Assembly (NCBI GenBank): GCA_012295275.1
Contig: CM022665.1
Location: 12,983,476 to 13,047,475 of the forward strand
Direction: 5' to 3'
DNA length: 64,000 nucleotides
From: Chrysomallon squamiferum
Lineage: Eukaryota; Mollusca; Gastropoda; Neomphalida; Peltospiridae
Under the pieces are notes generated by a model. The model ran no database searches. It was not told where the DNA came from and was given only the letters and a program-made list of their open reading frames with translations. Position 1 is the stretch's first letter. Every line of letters starts with the position of its first letter. Shown here piece after piece: positions 56,273 to 64,000 of this stretch. A program made the translations under genes and the position numbers.

Positions 56273-57540
56273 TAATTAATAGTTATGTTGTTGATATTAT
56301 TATTGTCTTTTTATTCCTGAATACTTATTTTTGATATTATTCTATACAAACCAAAACAGATGGAACTATCAGAACGTATTGACGAATATATAGCAAACCT
56401 GGGTGAACAATGGAATGTGGATGATATAACTGATGGATTGCAAAACCTATCTGTGATATCTGCAGATCATGATAAAATTAAAACAGCTAGAGATCATGAA
56501 AAATTCAAAACCCTCATTACAACTTTGATAGGCAAAGGAAATCACATCATTTCTTTGATACACATACTAACAGAAAAATATGTCAGTGCACAACAAAAAA
56601 AACCCAGATAGGTAACTAATGAACTGCTGCTGTTGTTACAACTGTTTCTTTAAAATGTGTTTATGTATATACATTCTGCTTATGTACTTTCATACATACC
56701 TAATGCCTGTAGGCTATATATACATATCTACATAGACATACATACATACAGTGTTGAAGAATTGGGATTGGTCTTTGAAATAATACAAGATAATCTTGTT
56801 TTCAAAGGTTTGAAGCATACAGAAATTTTCAAACAATTATCATACAGATTAATTATATTACTGCATTGTATAATAATTATCCATAAAAAGGCAAAATCCA
56901 GAATGTTTAGCAAAATGAGGTAAAAAGAATTTACGGATCCTTAGAGATTATGACATAAAAGATATTATTAGAAACAAATCTAATTCACTTTATTTCTTAA
57001 CAATATAATAAGTGTTTCTTCTCTACATGTGTTATAATATGCTTTCAAAATCTGGCTAATATTCGTACTCTGTTAACAAAATGTGAAATTAAATAATTGA
57101 ATGCTAGTTATTAATTTAATTATTACTATTTTAGCTGGAGTTTAAATTTCAGGACAAGTCTTCAGGTATCTGTTTATGACTTGTTTTTTGCTGTCACAGA
57201 AAAAAGTGCAGAAGACATTCTGCAATCACAAGAAGAAAATGCAATGCAAGAATACGTTAAGGAAATGATTAGCAAAGAATGGAAATTAAAAGAAGCTTTA
57301 GAAAGTCAATCTGGAGAAAGTAGAGAGTGGGCAAGACATCACAGGAAGTGTCATCAGCCAGAATCTCGAGGAAATGATGCAGTCAACCATTTAACACCAT
57401 AGAGAATGTTTTATTAAAAGCAAGTACACTAGTTACAAATATAGTTCAAGCCTTTTTAAATAAAAACGATTAGGCTCAACTGCTTTAAGCACTCCAGCTT
57501 AGCTTCAGTTTACCTAAAAAAGAGATAGTATCAGGTTTAA

Positions 57541-57960
57541 ATGACATTATTTTTTATGAATACATACAAATTCACAAATGTATACTTGCATATGAAGACA
57601 CATACATACATATTTATAGAGAGCAGGCAGACAGAGGTAGATAAAGAGAGAGAGAGAACCATACAAAGAATGACAGATAAACAAATAGACAGAGAGAAGT
57701 AGGAAGCAGACAAACAGAGAGAAAGAGAGAGAGTTAACACTAACAGACATAAAAACACAGAGATAGAAAGATGAACAGTAACAATATTTGAGGAAAAGAA
57801 AAAAATATAAAAAGTTATGATCTTCAGAGGTTATGATTATAAGAAATATTTTTAAAAGCACAGCTAACTCATTCTCTTTCTTTGTTATATAATAAAGTAT
57901 CCATTTATTGGATTTAACCTAATGTAATCTTTCTTTTATTGTCAATGAAAATATTTTGTT
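57541..57960. other. Intronic sequence of the inverted copy, GA-rich
   Basis: Purine-rich degenerate GA repeats near 57615-57735. No exon recognised. Confidence 0.55.
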
Positions 57961-58170
57961 TAAGGAATCCACACAGACATACAATTATTGCTGGATCCAA
58001 ACCTGCTGCAGATGCTGCATGCTATGTCAAATGAATTAAAGCCTGATGAATGAGAGAAGTTACGTCAGAGTCTCAAACTGAACACTATAGAAAATGAAAT
58101 GCTAAGTAAAGGAAACACAAGTCTGACTTTAAGCAAGAAATACAAAGTTGGTGAACACCAGAAACTATAG

Positions 58171-59218
58171 GTATTTCATTTTGTTAACTGAATGTATGTA
58201 TAGATCATGAAATAGTACATGTCTCTATCTCTCTTAAGAAGAAGTAACCAGATATACACCTTCACTATAATATGATTTGCTTTTAAACAGATCCTAGAAA
58301 TGAAATTTAAAACATTAATTTAAAATCAGAAGTAGAAATTGCAGAGAGAAAGTTTAAAACATTAACTTAACATTATATGTAGAAGTTCAGTGAAAGTAGA
58401 AGTTAAATTGTTTTTCTTGTATAATACTATTAATAATCTTAATGTGAATATTTAGATGATGTAATATCTGTACCTTGAAGCATCAATATTTAAACTGCAT
58501 TATGTTCATAAGACTGATGCATAGCATGATATTTACTTTTATCCTGCAAGTATCACAAATCAGTGCCTACACTGTATAGTATTAAAACTGTTAATACACA
58601 ATTTGTACATGACTTAAATACATTTGTTTTTCTTGATATCTGTTCGCTGTACCTAGTTTTTACTAACTTTTTACTTGATAAAAAGTTCAATCACTAATTA
58701 CTAACGAGTTCCACTCTCAGTTCCCACAGCTCTGATTGGGTTTGTCTCTTTAAACTGAAATATTTGTTTCGTTTGCAGAATATTAATATCAATCTAACTT
58801 TATTTAAAACATATTAGTGTATTAAACTACTATCTTACACATATATGCACAAGAATAATTATGATGCAGGTGATGATGATGATGATGATGATATACCAAG
58901 AAAATAAAATATTCTCTCATCTTTGATATATATTAAATTATACAGGTAGCTAGCTATACACTGATTGTTATTATTTATACATATATTTGATTTTTCTAAA
59001 AATAAAAACATAAATAATTTTCATATAAAGCAATCTAATGTGCATCTAATATGTTCATTCATCTATACATGCTGAATGGAATCGATATTCATTACAGGAG
59101 GCAGATAATTATTCTATTTTTAATTAAATATCCTTTCTTCATTTAGTATTATATAAGCCATATAATATTACATTTATTTTCTGTATTCTGTTTAACAAGA
59201 TACTGTAATATTATTTTT
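58171..59218. other. Intergenic AT-rich DNA
   Basis: No gene recognised. A GAT array lies near 58869-58893. Confidence 0.65.
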
Positions 59219-59570
59219 ATTGTTGTTTTAATTTAGTTTAGTTTGGTTTAGTGTTATTTATATTATTATTATTTCATTTTATTTTAGTCTAATTTTATTT
59301 ATTTATAACAATAATAACAACAATACTGTTATTATTTTATTTATTTATTTAGCATGATTATTATTATTATTATTATTATTATTTTTTTTTTTTTTTTTTT
59401 TTAAGAGTGTAGATAAAAAAAATCAGGAAACTGCCATTTTTCTGTAAGTGATGTCATCATGGACAAAACCAGCCTTTCCCAGCATTTTTTGTGACATGCA
59501 GATATTTTGTAATCGAGTTATTTTTTATTCTTTATTATTAATCATGCTAGATTGCTCAATTCTTACATTC
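59219..59570. repeat. Dispersed repeat, copy C (internally deleted)
   Basis: Shares the taatttagtttagtttggt part, the hAT-like aaccagcctttcccagca part and the acatgcagatattttgtaat part with copies A and B. It lacks the several hundred bases between the last two. Confidence 0.75.
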
Positions 59571-59701
59571 ACTTTAATCAATTGTAAAATGAGCTTTGAC
59601 TGTGTATCTGTCCATGATTTTATTTCATTTTATCCTGGGGGAGTTTCCATGCAACTGGGAAATGCCCCATAATATGCCCTAGTAAACTGATATCTAAATA
59701 A

Positions 59702-59968
59702 ATGACTATCAGCGAACAGCTCTCACACAAGGATGGTAAGTCTAAATATATCAGTGGACATCTCTCACACAAGGGCGGTTACTCTAAATATATAGGTGAA
59801 CATCTCTCACACAAGGGCGGTAAGTCTAAATATATCAGTGAACATCTCTCACAGATGAAAAACACGGTACAGATTCCAGACGAGAACCGTTTATACGCGA
59901 AATGATGAAGAATCTGACATAGATGTAGACAACGAGGATAGACAACCTCAGCAGCCTGCTCATTCCGA
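59702..59968 (+). repeat. 42-bp in-frame tandem repeat, 3.3 units, in a short ORF
   Basis: Units 59711-59752, 59753-59794 and 59795-59836, plus a partial one to 59851. Each encodes 14 aa of the type SEHLSHKGGKSKYI, and the copies stay in frame. After the array another frame stays open over an acidic segment (NDEESDIDVDNEDRQPQQPA). No family recognised. It lies between hAT-like repeat pieces, so it may be a transposon-encoded protein relic. Confidence 0.6.
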
Positions 59969-60019
59969 TTCATATTTTTTTTTTTTTATTATTTACATTT
60001 TGCATTATATTTCTTAGCA

Positions 60020-60095
60020 TTTTGTGTGTAGTGTGCCCGCAATTTTTTGTAAGGCTTCAAGTGTGCCCCTACTTCAAAACGTTTGAAAACCACTG
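60020..60095 (-). mobile_element. hAT-type transposon end
   Basis: Read on the minus strand from 60095, the sequence begins CAGTGGTTTTCAAACGTTTT and continues with a GGGGCACAC motif. This is the canonical look of hAT terminal repeats (CAGTGGTTCTCAAACT...). The other end was not located; the unit may reach back toward 59475. Confidence 0.6.
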
Positions 60096-60460
60096 CTATA
60101 AACTGTCTAAAACATGCAATTGATTGATGCATAATACTGTCATACTTACACTTGTTTATCCCTCTATGAACGGTACAAGAATACATTGAAAGTTAGAATC
60201 AAATATAAGCTAATTAATAAAATAAATTGGTTTGAAGACAATAACTGAAAACACCAATTACATGAGATAATACTACAAATGATACATACATACGTACAAA
60301 TACACACGTATATATATATAAATTAAAATTCAAAAATGTATCGCTGTTCATATTAATTCCAAGAATGCTTTCAAATAATATTATTAATAACCCCAGGGTT
60401 TGGCACTAGGATGCAATGCATAATTCTGTTGATGTTCAGAGAGAAAGGGCGGAGTCTTTT

Positions 60461-60778
60461 AGGACTGAATTATTTTGGACTGTCTGTGGGAACGTTTTCG
60501 GCTTGGGGCTATTGGGAGTGGTTTCGGGCTTACGGCAGCGATTTCTGATTGGCTGGGGTGTGCGTTGGGGCTTAAGTGAGTTCATTTGGACTGATCGAGA
60601 GGGGTGATTTGGTGATGGGGGTAGTGATATAGGCTGGCCGGGGCGTGTGTTCTGCTGAAGTCAGTTAATTAGGATTGTCCCAGGGAGCGTTTTGGAGATG
60701 AGGGAGTGATTTAGGGTTGGCCTGGGCGTGTTTTAGGGCTGAAGGGAGCGAACTGGGACTGAGGGAGGTGTTTTCGGG
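60461..60778 (+). repeat. Degenerate G-rich minisatellite, ~42-bp unit, ~7.5 copies
   Basis: Units end in gcgtttt-gg or gtgtttt-gg style motifs and start with ggctgaagggag-like motifs. Approximate starts: 60461, 60502, 60528, 60570, 60613, 60653, 60695 and 60736. Each is 41-44 bp and diverged from its neighbours. One strand is strongly G-rich. The reading frame 60416-60607 across it is a repeat artefact. Confidence 0.65.
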
Positions 60779-60929
60779 TAGCTATACCGGCCTGTGCGCA
60801 TGTGTTCCTGTTGACTGAGTAGTAAGTAATAAAATGTTTTTGATTCATGTATTTTTGAAGCCTACGCTTGATAGAATTTTTATTATTTATTTATTTATTT
60901 ATTTATTTTAATAATAAAAATCCGTGGAA

Positions 60930-60979
<50 letters not shown>

Positions 60980-61010
60980 TATTATTATTATTATTTTTTT
61001 TTTTTTTTTT
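60930..61010. repeat. (ATT)n(TA)n(TTA)n compound microsatellite
   Basis: ATT array, then TA array, then ATT again and poly(T). Confidence 0.9.
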
Positions 61011-61679
61011 CGTAAATAGATAAGTCTTTATATGTTTAACCATTTAGCTGTTGGCCATAATATTTAATATTTCTTACTGTTGTGCTCTTTAATAATAATA
61101 ATAATAATAATAGTAGTAGTAGTAGTAGTAGTTATTAATTAATTCATTCTTTCATTTGTTGATTTATTTATTTCTTTGTTTTTTCATGATTATCTACATA
61201 TAACCGTATTATATAAAGTAATAATTGTCACCCTGTAAGATCCAGGAGAGTGAAAAACAAATCTTTACGTGCTGTGAGTTTTCTTAGAAAGCAGTTTTTC
61301 ATTGCTTATCATTTTTCGAGGGGATGTATTTTCATTCCTCTAAAGAATTCACGTCAGCTACATCAGACGTCAAACTGCAAATATTTGTTGGTCGCAATAT
61401 CTGTAGATATTTTAATAGGAGCCGCATCATTTTCATTCTGCTGCACTAACACAAAAATTACAATGTGTCCAGCATACAAGAATTTTATGATAATTGATAC
61501 AATGCAAGGGAAAGTTATGCTTTAGGTAAGGGGTTTTGTGTGTGTGTGTGTTCGGAAACAATATGTAAATGTTTATGATTTTAAATTAAAAATTATGCAG
61601 GATACCTATGCGCGCGCGCGTGTGTGTGTGTGTGTGGGGAGAGAGAGATTGATTGATTGACGGATAGATAGAAATGGTA
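61011..61679. other. Intergenic DNA with microsatellites
   Basis: No gene recognised. AAT/AGT array at 61090-61131 and an alternating (GC)n(GT)n tract near 61611-61636. The frame at 61250-61525 is not supported by any motif. Confidence 0.5.
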
Positions 61680-61985
61680 AATACACAGATAATTATTATA
61701 AATCTGCCTGACAGATATATAAGAAATCAGGAAACAATGAATCAAGAATTGTTAATCATCCATCGAGGCAACCATCCAATCAACCACAATCAATCGACCC
61801 ACCCATCAACCAACCAAAACATCAAATACAACCTACCTTTGATTAAGTGTACAATCTTTTTATAATCAGTTTCTTTAAGACTGTCTGCTATTTCCATCAA
61901 AAATAATTTGAGTTCCCATGCACACCCACACACAGGCAGAGTTGATTAACATAAGTTTTTATTATTATCCTCTTTTTATAATTAC

Positions 61986-62021
<36 letters not shown>

Positions 62022-62185
62022 ATTTATGAGAATTTTTATCATCTGTCTACTATTTATTTATTTACTTATCTATTTATTTGTTTATTTATTTATATGCAAT
62101 TACCTGAGAGAGAGCGAGAGAATCCAGCCAATAACAAATAAAACACTAAATTAAATTGAAAAATAAAAATTACATAAATATAAAC

Positions 62186-62216
<31 letters not shown>

Positions 62217-62300
62217 AACAATAAAAAAAATAACGAATATATAAACCGATTAAAAAATGAAAAAAGAATGAACGAAAACAAATCCATAAGTTATTAAATT
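61680..62300 (-). pseudogene. Third, partial copy of the death-fold locus (DED exon fragment)
   Basis: Same orientation as the intact gene. The intron flank 61680-61830 matches 49380-49510. The minus-strand exon piece at about 61920-61840 encodes FLMEIADSLKETDYKKIVHL, parallel to FLMKIALDLDSSDYKMIVHL of the intact DED exon, and keeps the splice donor. 61930-62105 matches the next intron (49720-49910). The sequence then jumps to a part matching 50955-51065, so exons 2 and 3 are deleted. The remaining DED, module, coiled-coil and DD exons are absent. A non-functional fragment. Confidence 0.75.
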
Positions 62301-62354
62301 AAAATTTATAATTACGTTAATTACATCAAACAGTACGTAAAGAATGTTTCATTA

Positions 62355-62356
62355 TC

Positions 62357-62406
<50 letters not shown>
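62355..62406. repeat. (ATT)n microsatellite
   Basis: About 16 ATT units. Confidence 0.95.
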
Positions 62407-62410
<4 letters not shown>

Positions 62411-62523
62411 CCGTTGTTGTTGTTGTTGTTGTTTTTTATTGTTTTTATCCGATAATAATGATGGGGAATTAATTTCCACCATATGACGGATTACTACTAC
62501 TAAGCCTCTTACTTATATCACCT

Positions 62524-62577
62524 GTTTCTGTGTCTAGTACACATTATTAAGAACTAAGAGTATGGATGATCTAGCAT
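62524..62577. repeat. 53-nt block shared with 39960-40012
   Basis: Directly abuts the gag-like frame of the DIRS-type element. Probably part of the element's leader. Confidence 0.65.
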
Positions 62578-62578
62578 A

Positions 62579-63155
62579 GACGAACTTGTTTGGAGGGCGG
62601 AAACTAGTGGTGAAAAACAGGGAAAAGAGCAGTTCGTTGATTTCTGTGCACGCATGAATGTGTTACTGGAACGTACAGGCCAAGATACTCAACAACTCTT
62701 AAAATATTTAAAAGATATTAGGATGTCACCCGGAAAATTCATGGGGGGTAATAGACAATGAGCTCTGGTTATTTTGCATGTCAGGAATAGGGGGTAATAG
62801 ACAAGCTGGGATAGATCAACAATTTCTGATGGCCAGTTCAACCAGTGCTTTCTTGCAACCCAGGGGACAAGCCGTGAAGGGGGTGGGGTTAGGACATGTT
62901 GGGGGTTTAATAGAGGAAAATGTACATTTGCCAAATGTAAATTTATGCACACACGTGGAAAATGTGGAGGAGACATTCCCATCTGCATGCACAATGGGAC
63001 ATTCCCCGATACACACCAGTATTCTGACCAAAACACACAAAAAAATGACCCCTACAATCTAGCAGCACAGGAATTAATTAAAGGTTTTACTGAGGGTTTT
63101 AGACTACAATATCAGGGACCTAGAGTAGCAACAGACCTAAGCTCCAGAGACACTT
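62579..63155 (+). pseudogene. DIRS-type retrotransposon gag-like relic
   Basis: A frame from 62579 (EQFVDFCARMNVLLERT) leads, after interruptions, to a cysteine/histidine cluster near 62934-62990 (CKFMHTRGKCGGDIPIC). This resembles the C-x-FRH-x-C-x2-CGG-x-HP-x3-C end of DIRS gag proteins. It is followed near 63061-63157 by an ELIKGFTEGFRL and YQGPR segment, which in DIRS elements opens the next coding region. Several frameshifts and stops break it. Confidence 0.6.
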
Positions 63156-63179
63156 AGGAAAAAAAAAAATAGGCTAAGA

Positions 63180-64000
63180 GATACAGTTAGGGAGGGTGGC
63201 AGGACCATTTACAGATCACCCATTTAAAACCCTGAGAAATTCCCGCCTGGGATTGGTACTCCCAAAATGATGGAGATTTCCGAGTTATTTACCACCTTTC
63301 CTATCCTGACGTAGATTCATTTAATGATCGTATCGATCCAAGTGTTAATTCTGTATATTATGCCAGTATGCATGGTGCAGTTTAAAAAATTCAGATATTA
63401 GATCAGAGAACCCTGTTGGGAAAATCTGATATAAAATCAGGATTCAGGCTACTACCAGTATTTCCAGGGGATTTCAGTTTGTTAGGGTTTAAAATGGTGG
63501 GTCACAGCACTGTTCTAATTTTTCTCGGTATAGAAATAGATACAAATGATATGGCATTGCGCCTACCTAAGGCAGCTCATACAGATTACTCTCAAGAAAA
63601 GAAAAACTATTTAAAAACATTGCAGTCACTAATTGGATCCCTGAATTTTGCCTGCCAATTGGCAAGACCAGGCCAAACATTATTAGACGGATAATTGATG
63701 CAACAAGAGGAGTTACTAAGCCACATCACAATATCCGGGTTACACTAAGTAGAAAGGCAGACTTGAACATGTGGTTAGATTTTCTAGACCATTACAATGG
63801 GATTACAGTTATGCCCAACATGTTCTGGTGAAGCAGTAACGCCTTGAAATTTGGCGTCTTTTTCCAGAGAGACTGGATATATGGGTCATGGCCAGTTCTG
63901 TTTTTTTGAGAAACATCACTTTTTCCTGTGTTAGTTGCTTTAAGTATTTGGGGAAAAGGGCTTAAGAACAAAAAAGTAGTGTTCATTTTGACAATGAAGT
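63180..64000 (+). pseudogene. DIRS-type reverse transcriptase relic, catalytic core deleted
   Basis: Pieces in several frames match the tyrosine-recombinase (DIRS) retrotransposon polymerase in order. These are a GRVAGPF segment, an HLSYPDVDSFNDRIDP segment, KSDIKSGFRLLPVFPGDFSL (63422-63481), LIFLGIEIDTNDMALRLP, LQSLIGSLNFAC, and then ATRGVTKPHH and MWLDFLDHYNG. Between FSLLGFKMVGH and the FLGIEIDT block the family normally has over 60 residues including the catalytic Y-x-D-D. Here they are missing, so the copy is dead by deletion as well as by frameshifts. RNase H follows weakly and the window ends before any recombinase. The element runs off the right edge. Confidence 0.8.

Larger units (their letters stand above)
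55735..58170 (+). pseudogene. Inverted degenerate paralogue of the death-fold gene
   Basis: Opposite strand to the gene at 45616-50851. (1) 55735-55905 matches that gene's 5' UTR exon and flank. (2) 56360-56611 encodes a CARD-like block (LQNLSVISADHDKIKTA, LIGKG) parallel to the intact LLTLSVITTEEYQ and NILMDKG, but ends in TAG exactly before a GTAACT donor, after a run of eight A. (3) 57200-57402, after a GTCACAG acceptor, resembles the start of the coiled-coil exon (MISKEWKLKEALESQS). (4) 57966-58170, after TTTAAG, resembles the DD exon (LLLDPNLLQMLHAMSNELKP) but has TGA where the intact copy has Trp. I cannot find the DED and module exons. Probably a pseudogene, though a short CARD-only protein from 56360-56611 remains possible. 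Confidence 0.7.

Noticed and set aside
56657-56923. 88-aa frame as a DED exon of the inverted copy
   Set aside because: A possible acceptor precedes VEELGLVFEIIQDN, but the match to the intact DED is too weak to claim and the RxDL motif is absent.
59702-59905. Tandem unit as C2H2 zinc fingers
   Set aside because: The 14-aa unit has His and Gly-Lys but no cysteines and the wrong length for a finger.
60416-60607. 63-aa frame in the G-rich region
   Set aside because: Explained by the minisatellite; the units do not keep one frame.
62689-63036. 115-aa minus-strand frame
   Set aside because: Antisense shadow of the DIRS gag-like relic.

Overview
The window is nuclear DNA from an animal. It is AT-rich and intron-rich, with many microsatellites and decayed transposons. 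Gene content, intron style and the mix of Tc1, hAT-like, DIRS and tri/tetranucleotide repeats suggest a lophotrochozoan, probably a mollusc and perhaps a cephalopod. The species call is inference. Every gene model was spliced by hand from GT-AG sites, frame continuity and remembered protein families; no search was run.

Layout. 1-4500: no gene; a degenerate tandem duplication (about 2.5 kb apart), microsatellites and a 60-nt palindrome. 4655-6499 (+): three-exon gene for a small secreted eight-cysteine protein with a Kazal-like signature. 7818-16758 (-): FLASH/CASP8AP2-like gene, 2264 aa, with a 5.97-kb last exon and a probable GC-AG intron. 17150-17931: Tc1-type transposase relic. 19673-23779 (+): STRAP, a seven-exon WD40 protein, followed by a long 3' region. 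27332-31027 (-): NDUFB8 of respiratory complex I, convergent with STRAP. 34672-39151 (-): ATG5, seven exons, 274 aa, with the ATG12-acceptor lysine. 40083-42190: dispersed repeats around a GC-richer island. 43062-43677 (+): broken relic of a parvovirus-like SF3 helicase. 45616-50851 (-): nine-exon gene for a 638-aa multi-death-fold protein (CARD-like, DED, unnamed module, coiled coil, DD-like, basic tail). 55735-58170 (+): an inverted, head-to-head, degenerate paralogue of that gene. 61680-62300 (-): a third, partial copy that keeps a DED exon fragment. 59400-60100: hAT-like repeat material with a 42-bp in-frame tandem repeat. 60461-60778: a degenerate G-rich minisatellite of about 42 bp. 62521-64000 (+): a decayed DIRS-type retrotransposon (gag plus reverse transcriptase), cut by the window end.

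The conserved genes are independent housekeeping loci: histone pre-mRNA processing (FLASH), a WD40 scaffold (STRAP), complex I (NDUFB8) and autophagy (ATG5). They do not form a pathway. The most unusual feature is the death-fold locus at 45.6-62.5 kb. One apparently intact gene combines CARD-like, DED and DD-like folds, and two decayed copies lie within 12 kb of it, one inverted and one direct. This looks like a lineage-specific innate-immunity or cell-death family in turnover.
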